From contig NZ_WBOS01000003.1 of the NCBI RefSeq assembly GCF_008923245.1, positions 310,001-374,000 of the forward strand: a DNA stretch of 64,000 nucleotides. The letters are read 5' to 3'. Origin of the DNA: Cytobacillus depressus (GTDB lineage: Bacteria > Bacillota > Bacilli > Bacillales > Cytobacillaceae). Of the stretch, positions 9,022 through 16,785 are shown piece by piece. Under the pieces are notes generated by a model. It was not told the origin of the DNA, did no database searches, and was given only the letters and a program-made list of their open reading frames with translations. Position 1 is the first letter of the stretch; each line of letters opens with the position of its first letter. Position numbers and translations under genes: made by a program.

Positions 9022-9984
9022 ATGAGCAACACACTTTTACAAATAGAAGATCTCAAAGTCCGTTTCAAAACCGAGGATGGATACGTTTCGACAGTTAATG
9101 GGGTTACTTTCGATATGCAAGAGGGCGAAACTTTGGCTATCGTAGGTGAGTCGGGAAGCGGGAAAAGTGTCACTTCACTTGCTTTGATGGGGATACTCCC
9201 ACCTAACGGTGAAGTGTATGAAGGTGAATTGACGTTCAAAGATAAAAACTTACGCAAGATAAGCAAAAAAGAGTACCGATCTCTCCGCGGCAATGAAATG
9301 TCGATGATCTTCCAAGAGCCGATGACGGCATTAAATCCGGTTTTTACAATTGGGTATCAGTTAAGGGAAACGTTAATCCTTCACAATAAAATGACGAAGG
9401 TCGATGCACAGAAAAAAGGGATCGAAATGCTCGAGCTTGTCGGAATTCCTGATGCGGAAAAGGTGATGGGCCGTTTTCCTCATCAGCTATCTGGTGGCAT
9501 GCGTCAAAGGGTTATGATCGCGATGGCATTATCTTGTAACCCGAAATTATTGATAGCGGATGAACCTACAACTGCCCTCGATGTAACCATTCAGGCACAA
9601 ATTCTAACGCTAATGCGCAATTTAAAAGAAAAAGGAAAAACAAGTATTTTAATGATTACGCATGATCTAGGAGTTGTGGCGGAAGTGGCTGATCGGGTCA
9701 TTGTTATGTATGCCGGGGAAGTGGTTGAGCAAGCTCCAGTCTATGAGCTGTTTGAAAACCCTATACATCCATATACGCGCGGACTGATGGCTTCGATTCC
9801 GAAAATTCATGACGTTGTCGATGAGCTTTATTCTATAGAAGGAACAGTGCCGAATCCGGCTCAAATGCCATCTGGCTGTAAATTTCATCCGCGATGTCCA
9901 TTTGCGGACGCGGAATGTTTGAGAATTCATCCCGAGCTGGAATTTGTTAGTGAATTCCATGCGAAACGCTGTATCAAAGTATAG
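9022..9984 (+). CDS. Peptide ABC transporter ATP-binding protein (DppD/OppD type)
   Basis: 320 aa. Walker A GESGSGKS, Q-loop FQEPMTALNP, ABC signature LSGGMRQR, Walker B LLIADEPTTALD and H-loop ITHDLG are all intact, so it should hydrolyse ATP. The C-terminal extension GCKFHPRCPFADAEC is the OppD/DppD oligopeptide-transporter domain, whose cysteines in some relatives hold an iron-sulfur cluster. It is cytoplasmic and would pair with the next ATPase beneath the permease dimer. Confidence 0.94.
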   Translation: MSNTLLQIEDLKVRFKTEDGYVSTVNGVTFDMQEGETLAIVGESGSGKSVTSLALMGILPPNGEVYEGELTFKDKNLRKISKKEYRSLRGNEMSMIFQEPMTALNPVFTIGYQLRETLILHNKMTKVDAQKKGIEMLELVGIPDAEKVMGRFPHQLSGGMRQRVMIAMALSCNPKLLIADEPTTALDVTIQAQILTLMRNLKEKGKTSILMITHDLGVVAEVADRVIVMYAGEVVEQAPVYELFENPIHPYTRGLMASIPKIHDVVDELYSIEGTVPNPAQMPSGCKFHPRCPFADAECLRIHPELEFVSEFHAKRCIKV

Positions 9985-9996
9985 GAGGCGAATTGG

Positions 9997-11052
9997 ATGG
10001 AATCAGTGAAAGAGAGAAACGAAATAGAAAAGAAAATCATTATGGAAGTCAGAAATCTAAAGAAACATTTTGAAATAACGAAAGGCTTTATAAAGAAAAA
10101 TACCTCCTTAATTCGAGCGGTCGATAACCTCAGCTTTGAAGTGTATGAGGGGGAAACGCTTGGGATTGTCGGTGAGTCGGGCTGTGGAAAGTCGACAACG
10201 GGTCAACTCATGCTTGGCTTGCTGGATGCAACGGATGGCCATATTTATTTTAATAATAAAGACATCGCGGCACTAAGTCAGGAGGAGTTAAGAAGGGCAA
10301 GAAGGGACTTACAAGTCATCTTTCAAGACCCTTATTCTTCTCTGAATCCAAGAATGACAGTAGAAGAAATTATCGGTGAACCGCTAGTCGTTCATAAGAT
10401 TGCATCAGGAAGGGAATTAAAGGAAAAGGTAATCGAATTAATGGGGTTAGTTGGGCTTGGCGAACATCAGCTGAAAAGATATCCTCACGAGTTCAGCGGA
10501 GGACAGCGACAGCGGATCGGAATTGCTAGAGCGCTAGCATTGAGACCTAAGGTGATTGTGTGTGATGAAGCAGTTTCAGCACTTGATGTATCGATTCAGG
10601 CGCAAATATTGAATCTCTTAAAAAAGCTGCAAAAGGAGCTGGATCTTACTTATATTTTCATCGCGCACGGCTTACCAGTAGTCCGCCATATTAGCGATCG
10701 GATCGGGGTCATGTATCTCGGCAGAATGGTCGAGCTTGCAGATAGGGATGAAATATTTGAAAGGCCGCTTCATCCTTATACTCGCGCACTCCTTGACTCG
10801 GTTCCAGTTCCAGATCCAAGGCTTAGAAAGGAACATCAGCTGATCGAAGGGGAGATTCCAAATCCGAGCAATCCGCCGACAGGCTGCCACTTCCACCCGA
10901 GATGCCTGTATACAACTGATTTATGTAAAACAGAAGGTCCCGTTTACCGAGAAGTCCTGCCGAAGCATTTTGTAGCATGTCACTACCCTTTACTTAATGA
11001 AGATACGAATGTCCTCCCGACGATATTTCCTGAAAAGGCTGAAGATCATTGA
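9997..11052 (+). CDS. Peptide ABC transporter ATP-binding protein (DppF/OppF type)
   Basis: 351 aa. Walker A GESGCGKST, Q-loop FQDPYSSLNP, signature FSGGQRQR and Walker B VIVCDEAVSALD are present. The H-loop reads IAHGLP: the switch His is kept, but the usual following Asp is Gly. The C-terminal oligopeptide-transporter extension GCHFHPRCLYTTDLC is also present. AGGAGG lies 7 nt before the ATG. Its TGA overlaps the TTG start of the regulator (TTGA), indicating coupled translation. Confidence 0.94.
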   Translation: MESVKERNEIEKKIIMEVRNLKKHFEITKGFIKKNTSLIRAVDNLSFEVYEGETLGIVGESGCGKSTTGQLMLGLLDATDGHIYFNNKDIAALSQEELRRARRDLQVIFQDPYSSLNPRMTVEEIIGEPLVVHKIASGRELKEKVIELMGLVGLGEHQLKRYPHEFSGGQRQRIGIARALALRPKVIVCDEAVSALDVSIQAQILNLLKKLQKELDLTYIFIAHGLPVVRHISDRIGVMYLGRMVELADRDEIFERPLHPYTRALLDSVPVPDPRLRKEHQLIEGEIPNPSNPPTGCHFHPRCLYTTDLCKTEGPVYREVLPKHFVACHYPLLNEDTNVLPTIFPEKAEDH

Positions 11053-12347
11053 GAATAAGAATAGGTGCAATCGGTCCAAGGGATTCTTTGGATAAGATAA
11101 AGGAAGTGGCGATAGAGGATTCACGTATTGAGTTAGTCGAATTTGAATATTTTCATAGTGATGAGCTTGAGCATTTAATACAAAATAATCGGTATGATGT
11201 AACACAGTGGATTTTCTCGGGACAAACGCCGTATTATTATGCTCTTCACAACGGATGGATTACGGAAGAGGAAGGATATTACCCTCAGTTACATGGCATG
11301 GGGCTTCTAGGCACGATCTTGAAAATTTTCTTGGAACGCGGAGAAGTAACAACAGCGTTGAGCTTAGATAGTGTTAATGAACATACAGTCCAGCTCGTAT
11401 CAAGGGAATATAATCTGAATTCACTCCACTTTGAGCTATTGCCTTATAACCAATTTAGAACTTATGAGGAAATAATTGATTTCCATATGCAGAGCTATAT
11501 TAAGAAGAAAACAGAAGTTGCGGTAACTTGTTTATTAACTGTTTATGACGAGTTGAAAAAAAGGGGAATTCCTTGCTACCGGATTGTTCCATCCCATTTG
11601 GCTATTCAAAATGTATTTAACTTGCTTGTCTCGAGAGCGAAAAGCCAAATTTATCAAAAATCCAAGGTTGCTATTATGGGATTTGAACTTGCGGATCCTA
11701 CCGCGTTAGACTCTCGAAATGTATATGAATCTCGTAAAAATAAATTGATAGCGGAACTAGAGTTAGTGAGCGTTGCTGAAAAACTGAATGGTGTTTTATC
11801 CGAAGCCAAGGATGACCGCTTTCATATTTACACTACATATGGGGATGTCGAGTTATTTAATTCGAGTCAGTCGTTAAATGATTTAGTGAAGGAATTCGAA
11901 TTGAAGACATCGTTAAACTTGAAGGTGGGTATCGGTTCCGGCTATACGATTGACAGTGCGATGGAACATGTAGGGCTTGCGTTTGAAAGCCTTGACAGTT
12001 TAAGTAATCATAGCATTCCCTTCGTCAATCAGGAGAAAAAGGTTATCGATTTATCTAAAGAAAATACAACCTATTTTACAGTGGAAAATCTGCCTGATTC
12101 ATGGAAAAAAGTAATGAAAGAAAACAATTATACCCCGACCATCCCGGCAAAAATCTATCATTTTATTAAATTGAAACGTATTGAGCATTTCGATAGTGAT
12201 TTGATTACAAGTCTTTTAAAAAATACTGATAGAAACTCACGGAGAATTTTAAACGAACTAGAGCAGATGGGCTTGCTTCAAGTATGTAAAGAAGAATCTA
12301 CGGGAAAACCGGGCAGACCGAAAAAGGTTTATACACTCATGTTATAG
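11049..12347 (+). CDS. Transcriptional regulator with C-terminal winged helix, probably for the peptide operon
   Basis: 432 aa, soluble. The TTG start overlaps the ATPase stop codon (TTGA). The N-terminal 150 residues resemble a sensory domain of the PrpR-N type (inference). The middle (DRFHIYTTYGDVELF..., then LNLKVGIGSGYTIDSAMEHVGLAFE) resembles the degenerate GGDEF-like domain of CdaR/PucR-class regulators. The last 60 residues (NSRRILNELEQMGLL, then GRPKKVYTL) look like a winged helix-turn-helix. The order sensor - GGDEF-like - wHTH is recognisable, though I cannot name a characterised orthologue. Its place between transporter and hydrolase genes suggests it controls them in response to the imported compound. 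Whether it activates or represses cannot be read from the sequence. Confidence 0.7.
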   Translation: MRIRIGAIGPRDSLDKIKEVAIEDSRIELVEFEYFHSDELEHLIQNNRYDVTQWIFSGQTPYYYALHNGWITEEEGYYPQLHGMGLLGTILKIFLERGEVTTALSLDSVNEHTVQLVSREYNLNSLHFELLPYNQFRTYEEIIDFHMQSYIKKKTEVAVTCLLTVYDELKKRGIPCYRIVPSHLAIQNVFNLLVSRAKSQIYQKSKVAIMGFELADPTALDSRNVYESRKNKLIAELELVSVAEKLNGVLSEAKDDRFHIYTTYGDVELFNSSQSLNDLVKEFELKTSLNLKVGIGSGYTIDSAMEHVGLAFESLDSLSNHSIPFVNQEKKVIDLSKENTTYFTVENLPDSWKKVMKENNYTPTIPAKIYHFIKLKRIEHFDSDLITSLLKNTDRNSRRILNELEQMGLLQVCKEESTGKPGRPKKVYTLML

Positions 12348-12373
12348 AGTTATTTATGAAGAGGAGGATACTA

Positions 12374-13645
12374 ATGTTTAATGAAACAGTTGTGAAAAAA
12401 CCAATCATTACTGAAAGTGTTGAACATGTATATAAAATGCTGATTTCCAATTCACAAGTGGAGAAATGCCTTTCTTTTTTGAAGGCTGATAATGATCATA
12501 CAACTGAAGAGCAAATTGAACTTACTGCTATTGAAGCACCTACCTTTTTGGAAGAAAAAAGAGGGAATTATTATAAAGAGAAGCTGAAGGCCCTTGGAAT
12601 TCGCGATATCGAAGTAGATGAGGTTGGAAATGTATTTGGGATTCGTCCCGGAAGCGGAGCTGGTCCAAGATTAGTCGTATGTGCCCACCTTGATACTGTA
12701 TTCCCTGAAGGAACAGATACAAAAGCAAAGATCATTGATGGGAAAGTACATGCTCCCGGAATTGCGGATGACGGTAGAGGATTAGCGGTTGTTCTTTCCC
12801 TAACTAGAGCATTAAATGAGGCAAATATTCAAACAGTAGGAGATTTGATTATTGGTGCAACTGTTGGGGAAGAAGGTCTGGGGGACTTACGAGGTGTAAA
12901 GGCTTTATTCAAAAATAGAGACGATATTGATGGGTTTATTTCGATAGAGCCTGGAGAGCCAGATCGAATTACTTACCTTGGTACAGGCAGTAAAAGGTAT
13001 AAGGTCATTTATCATGGCCCTGGTGGTCATAGTTTTGGAAACTTCGGAACGCCAAGTCCCATTCATGCAATGGGAAGAGCCATTAGTAAACTAGCAAATA
13101 TCGAGACTCCTTCAAATCCTAAAACAACATTTAATGTTGGCGTTATTAGTGGTGGAACATCTATTAACACTATTGCTGAAAAGAGTGAAATGCTTGTTGA
13201 TATCCGTTCAAATTCTCAAGAAGAGTTATTAAAATTAGAAGAAAAAGTATTAAATATTATTAAACTTGCTGCAGATGAAGAAAATCTCCGTTGGGAAAAA
13301 TCGAATGACATAACTGTAAATATTGAACAGGTCGGGGATCGACCAGCAGGCTCTCAAATGCCTAATTCAATAATTGTACAAGCAGCCGCTGCAGCAACAT
13401 CAGCTATTGGATTTGAGCCGGTTTTAGCAGAAGCTTCTAGTACGGATTCCAATATTCCGATTCATTTAGGAATTCCAGCAGTAACTCTTGGCGGAGGGGG
13501 AGCCTCAGGGGGATACCACACATTAAATGAATATTTTGACCCGAAAGATGCCTATCAAGGAGTACAGAAAATACTTTTAACCGTATTAGGTCTTGTCGGA
13601 TTAGAGAATGTTTCAGAGCCTCTTTTAAAGAGAAGATCTTATTAA
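12374..13645 (+). CDS. M20/M25/M40 family metallohydrolase (PepT/CPG2-like)
   Basis: Third zinc hydrolase of the operon. AHLDTVFPEG and GIADDGRG supply the first metal ligands, GATVGEEGLGDLRG the catalytic Glu and bridging region, and GGYHTLNEYFDP the C-terminal His ligand. A start at 12356 is possible, but that ATG is directly followed by GAAGAGGAGG, which is the ribosome site for the ATG at 12374; the latter start gives 423 aa. There is no signal peptide. It lies 26 nt after the regulator. Substrate unknown; related enzymes are tripeptidases, glutamate carboxypeptidases and acyl-amino-acid hydrolases. Confidence 0.88.
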   Translation: MFNETVVKKPIITESVEHVYKMLISNSQVEKCLSFLKADNDHTTEEQIELTAIEAPTFLEEKRGNYYKEKLKALGIRDIEVDEVGNVFGIRPGSGAGPRLVVCAHLDTVFPEGTDTKAKIIDGKVHAPGIADDGRGLAVVLSLTRALNEANIQTVGDLIIGATVGEEGLGDLRGVKALFKNRDDIDGFISIEPGEPDRITYLGTGSKRYKVIYHGPGGHSFGNFGTPSPIHAMGRAISKLANIETPSNPKTTFNVGVISGGTSINTIAEKSEMLVDIRSNSQEELLKLEEKVLNIIKLAADEENLRWEKSNDITVNIEQVGDRPAGSQMPNSIIVQAAAAATSAIGFEPVLAEASSTDSNIPIHLGIPAVTLGGGGASGGYHTLNEYFDPKDAYQGVQKILLTVLGLVGLENVSEPLLKRRSY

Positions 13646-13651
13646 AGAAAA

Positions 13652-13743
13652 GGTGTCAGACACCGCTCGTGGACAAATGGCAAAAAACGGTGTCAGACAC
13701 CGCTCGTAGACAAATGGCATTTTCCTCCGCCCAGGGTGGACAC
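13652..13743 (+). repeat. REP-like element, copies 2 and 3 (tandem)
   Basis: Palindromes lie at 13652-13664 and 13689-13701, each followed by GCTCGT(G/A)GACAAATGGCA. Only the second copy has the distal part (TTTTCCTCC...GGTGGACAC). This looks like a partial tandem duplication. It starts 6 nt after the M20 stop codon. Confidence 0.85.
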
Positions 13744-13758
13744 TTAATAGAACAAAAG

Positions 13759-13795
13759 AGGCGCAAACACCAAAATAATGCAGGTGTTTGCGCCT
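13759..13795. terminator. Bidirectional terminator
   Basis: A perfect stem pairs AGGCGCAAACACC with GGTGTTTGCGCCT and is followed by TTTTTC. It separates the convergent M20 (+) and NlpC/P60 (-) genes. Confidence 0.85.
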
Positions 13796-13800
13796 TTTTC

Positions 13801-14826
13801 TTAGTAAAACCGCTTAAATCCATCAAAATGCTTCTTATAATATGCTTCATTGAGATTCGCGATTTCAACGCCATTTGTAGGGCCGGCATGAATAAATTGC
13901 TGATCCCCGATATAGATCCCCATATGGGAAATCCCTGGTTTATATGTATCCGCAAAGAAAACTAAATCCCCAACCTGAGGCGTGTCAACATAAAAAGCAC
14001 GGCTATAGTACCCTTCAGATGAAAGTCTATTAACGGAAATCCCCGCTTTATTAAACACATAGTAAATAAATCCGCTGCAATCAAAGGCAGCTGGAGTGGA
14101 GCCCGCATATAAATAAGGAGTTCCTAGCAGCGCCATTCCCTCTTTTATTAAAAGATTATTAGATGTTTGTGCATCCTGAGCTTTGTTTTCGCTTGGGCCG
14201 GCATTACCGCCAGTAATCGTTAATTTTTGACCGACAAAAATTAAATCTGAAGTTAAGCCATTCTTTGCTTTTACTTGGTCAATCGTCGTATTGAACATTG
14301 ACGCTATTTTTGACAAGCTGTCCCCGCTTTGGACGATATATTCGTCTTGGCTAGTTGAGGAGGCTGTTTCTTTAGGTGTAGCTGGTGTTACAGTTACCGG
14401 CTTGGTTGGTGCAATGGCAGTTGGCTTTGAAACGAGTAATTTCTGACCAACAAACAGACTATCATTCGGCAGGCTGTTCCATTGTTTTAGTTCAGACACC
14501 GTAAGCTTGTAGATGTTGGCAATTTTCGTCAGGTTGTCACCTTTAATGACTGTATATGTATTTTGTGCGGCCGCTGGATTTGATACGTTATTTTGCGAGG
14601 CTGCCGAAGTTGTCGGCTTTAAATTAAGTGTTTGATTGACAAATAACGCATTAGACTTTAAGTTATTCAAAGTTTTAATCTCTTTAACTGCTACATTCTG
14701 CTTTTTTGCTATCGCTTCAAGCGTGTCACCCTTTTTAACTATGTATGTAGATGCTAACGCATTTGTCGTAAAAGAGGTTGATAGAATGACAGCTGTTGCA
14801 ATAGAAGCAGCGACTTTTATCTTCAT
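13801..14826 (-). CDS. LysM x3 - NlpC/P60 cell-wall endopeptidase (LytE/CwlS-like)
   Basis: 341 aa secreted hydrolase. A Sec signal peptide ends near NALA-STY. Three LysM repeats (YIVKKGDTLEAIAKK, YTVIKGDNLTKIANI, YIVQSGDSLSKIASM; about residues 27-70, 92-135 and 160-205) bind glycan chains. The C-terminal NlpC/P60 domain has the catalytic Cys in FDCSGF and a His in SHMGIYIG. Such enzymes cut the D-gamma-Glu to diaminopimelate bond of stem peptides during growth or cell separation. The ribosome site GGAGGGAGGG is strong. Monocistronic by layout, with a terminator just beyond the stop. Confidence 0.93.
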   Translation of the reverse strand: MKIKVAASIATAVILSTSFTTNALASTYIVKKGDTLEAIAKKQNVAVKEIKTLNNLKSNALFVNQTLNLKPTTSAASQNNVSNPAAAQNTYTVIKGDNLTKIANIYKLTVSELKQWNSLPNDSLFVGQKLLVSKPTAIAPTKPVTVTPATPKETASSTSQDEYIVQSGDSLSKIASMFNTTIDQVKAKNGLTSDLIFVGQKLTITGGNAGPSENKAQDAQTSNNLLIKEGMALLGTPYLYAGSTPAAFDCSGFIYYVFNKAGISVNRLSSEGYYSRAFYVDTPQVGDLVFFADTYKPGISHMGIYIGDQQFIHAGPTNGVEIANLNEAYYKKHFDGFKRFY

Positions 14827-14991
14827 TTCTCGTCCCTCCCTCCATTAAATGGCTAATAATTGTATCTATTCTATCATATATAGGAAGATTTTGTAGCATA
14901 AAGATATTAAAATGGTATGATTATCCTATGTCGAAAATCGCAGACTGATGTCAAAAAAAGTATTTTATAGGCTGTTAGTGAAAAAGCATGC

Positions 14992-14997
14992 TATAAT
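14992..14997 (+). promoter_or_regulatory. Candidate -10 box for the small ORF/VanZ pair
   Basis: A perfect TATAAT 34 nt before the small ORF; no convincing -35 at standard spacing. Tentative. Confidence 0.35.
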
Positions 14998-15030
14998 ACG
15001 TCGAAAAGGAATATAAGTAGGTGTTGAAAA

Positions 15031-15192
15031 ATGTTAGGGAAAAATGGATCTGATGCGCTTCTTATGGAAAAATTTGCGGAGCTGCTACATGAGTTTTACA
15101 TATCTGGCATTACAAATAACGATATTTCCATTCATCAATATTTAGAAGAAATTACAGAGAAATTAGAGAGTCTTATCTTTGAATATGCTTAA
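15031..15192 (+). CDS. Small hypothetical protein (53 aa) overlapping the VanZ-like gene
   Basis: ATG at 15031 has a GTAGGTG-like ribosome site and lies 34 nt after a TATAAT box. The product (starts MLGKNGSDALLMEK, ends LESLIFEYA) is short, acidic and predicted helical, with no membrane segment and no family I recognise. Its last 8 nt overlap the likely VanZ start at 15185 in another frame, so the two may be translationally coupled. The coding nature is supported by the start signals and the tight overlap, not by homology. Confidence 0.55.
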   Translation: MLGKNGSDALLMEKFAELLHEFYISGITNNDISIHQYLEEITEKLESLIFEYA

Positions 15193-15664
15193 ATCATTTC
15201 TGCGAATATGGTTTCCGATGCTGGCCGTAGGGGGCCTTATTTTTTATTTCTCGTCCCAGCCTTATTCGAATCAAAGCTTAATACCATTATTGGAGAAATA
15301 TATTGAAAAGGATAGAGTGAATGCATTCCTTGCGGATATTTCTTTTCGGTATAGCGGGAAGGAAATTAGCATCGGGACTTTAGGAACCTATCATTTAATT
15401 GAATTTTTTATTAGAAAAGGCGCTCACTTTATTGTTTTCTGTTTGCTGGGCTTTTTTACGCTAAGAGCATTTAGTAAAATAATGAAAGGGAGGAGCGCGA
15501 TTATCATTACACTTATATTAGTAGGAATCTATGCTTCTTTTGATGAGTACCACCAAAGCTTGACGGGAGGAAGAACTCCATTAGTTGAGGATGTCATGCT
15601 CGATTCTTTAGGTGGAATGTTTGGTATAATAATAGGCACCATTCTTTACTATATTAAAAAGTAG
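15185..15664 (+). CDS. VanZ-like family membrane protein
   Basis: About 159 aa with four hydrophobic helices. The family residues are clear: FYFSSQPY near the N-terminus, RKGAHFIVFCLLGF (conserved Lys-x-x-H-F-x-x-F) and ASFDEYHQSLTGGRTPLVEDV (conserved D-E-x-H-Q and R-x-P-x-x-D-V). VanZ-like proteins are small integral membrane proteins; VanZ itself confers low-level teicoplanin resistance, while most Bacillaceae homologues have no known role. A TTG at 15179 and an ATG at 15185 are both possible starts; the ATG is preferred. The stop codon is embedded in the terminator hairpin. Confidence 0.88.
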   Translation: MLKSFLRIWFPMLAVGGLIFYFSSQPYSNQSLIPLLEKYIEKDRVNAFLADISFRYSGKEISIGTLGTYHLIEFFIRKGAHFIVFCLLGFFTLRAFSKIMKGRSAIIITLILVGIYASFDEYHQSLTGGRTPLVEDVMLDSLGGMFGIIIGTILYYIKK

Positions 15665-15678
15665 AGAACGGTGCCTTT
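15634..15678 (+). terminator. Terminator overlapping the 3' end of the VanZ-like gene
   Basis: AGGCACCATTCT pairs with AGAACGGTGCCT and is followed by TTT. The 5' arm lies inside the coding sequence. Confidence 0.6.
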
Positions 15679-15682
15679 CCTG

Positions 15683-15805
15683 TGTAAAACTAAATCGTCG
15701 TCGGATTCGGCAGAACTTGTCCTTGATGTACGAAGTAATCACTAGCCGCAATGAAATGAAACCGACGACATTCACATCTAAGTTAAAATCGCAAAAACAT
15801 GAATG
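15683..15805 (+). repeat. Stem-loop repeat family B, copy 1
   Basis: Outer inverted arms GTCGTCGG (15697-15704) and CCGACGAC (15762-15769) enclose a conserved core CTTGATGTACGAAGTAATCA. The unit starts with GTAAAACTAA and ends near ATCGCAAAAACATGAATG. Related copies lie at 18801, 39672 (minus) and 55501. Confidence 0.75.
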
Positions 15806-15808
15806 ATT

Positions 15809-16513
15809 TTATAACGCTTCTTTCGCTTTATTTAAAAGAGCCGACTCTCGTGCAGATTTAGCTGCCTCGTATTCTTGCAAGAAATCTTTAGCATGAGAAG
15901 TGCTGAAATCATGCTTTTTTAAGTCATCCTGCAGTGCTTGATAAATAATTTTGAATGCACCGTCCGTTTTTTCCTCTAAAGCTTTACCCGCACCGGTATA
16001 TTTCTGATAGAAATAAGCAAATGAAATACTTTCGCCATTATTCTTTTTTGATTTATATTCGCCATAGGCCGTGTCCACAAGGGAATCAATCTTTGCGTTC
16101 GCCTGGTTTTGCAGACTTTCAAACGAAGGCCTATATTTATTTTTTATGGATGCAACTGTAACGGAGTTTTCCGTGTTATTCGTTGCTGGACCTTTGTTTT
16201 CACTACCTTTTTCAGGAGAGTTTGATGGATTTTCTGAACTTAATCCGTTTTCACCAGATGAGTCCGTTCCTGTTTCCGCACCCGTTTCCGTTCCGGTGCT
16301 CGTTTCAACAGACTGTCCTTCGGAATCAACAGCGTTTTCTACTGTTTCCTGATCACCAGGCAAAACAATATCGTATTCCGAGTCGATGATTTCTTCTACA
16401 TTTTCATCGGCCACATCATACTCCTTCATTTCAAAAAAGTAATAAATCGTCCCTCCCGCAACTAATAACAAGAGAACGACTATCGATAGAAATATTTTCC
16501 ATTTCTTTTTCAT
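15809..16513 (-). CDS. Membrane-anchored hypothetical protein with low-complexity linker
   Basis: 234 aa. A short cytoplasmic KKKWK start is followed by one hydrophobic segment (IFLSIVVLLLLVAGGTIYYF). Then comes an acidic and Ser/Thr/Glu/Gly-rich linker (about residues 35-125) and a helical C-terminal half (NKYRPSFESLQNQANAKID...). I do not recognise a family. The architecture suggests an extracytoplasmic helical domain on a flexible stalk anchored by one N-terminal helix. AAAGGAG upstream supports the ATG at 16513. It lies tail-to-tail with the VanZ gene and is divergent from the SLH gene. Confidence 0.75.
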   Translation of the reverse strand: MKKKWKIFLSIVVLLLLVAGGTIYYFFEMKEYDVADENVEEIIDSEYDIVLPGDQETVENAVDSEGQSVETSTGTETGAETGTDSSGENGLSSENPSNSPEKGSENKGPATNNTENSVTVASIKNKYRPSFESLQNQANAKIDSLVDTAYGEYKSKKNNGESISFAYFYQKYTGAGKALEEKTDGAFKIIYQALQDDLKKHDFSTSHAKDFLQEYEAAKSARESALLNKAKEAL

Positions 16514-16785
16514 TGAGAGAAAGTGCTCCTTTCTACCTAGTTAGCATATTTTGTCTATAAAAATATATCATACAAATAGTAATTGTAATAGATAAGATAA
16601 ACTAAAGTGGGAAATAATTGAGAACTTTATAGATAAAGAGTAATAGGTAAAAAAACCTGGTTTATATTGAATAAGTTTTAGATATTTGGTATTCTGATGG
16701 AAGAATCGGAGAAAATTTTGGTAAATGTAAACTTGGTAGTAATTTACATACAAAATTAGAGTACATAAAATCATGAGGTGACACA
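16514..16785. other. Divergent intergenic region
   Basis: AT-rich spacer between the minus-strand hypothetical and the SLH gene. The GAGGTGA ribosome site lies just before 16786. I see no promoter I would defend and no repeat. Confidence 0.5.

Noticed and set aside
13656..13965. ORFs on both strands over the REP pair and the 3' end of the NlpC gene
   Set aside because: They are shadows of the repeats and of the minus-strand endopeptidase; no start signals.
15683..15805. Riboswitch
   Set aside because: All copies of family B lie after genes rather than in leaders, and one is in the opposite orientation between convergent genes.
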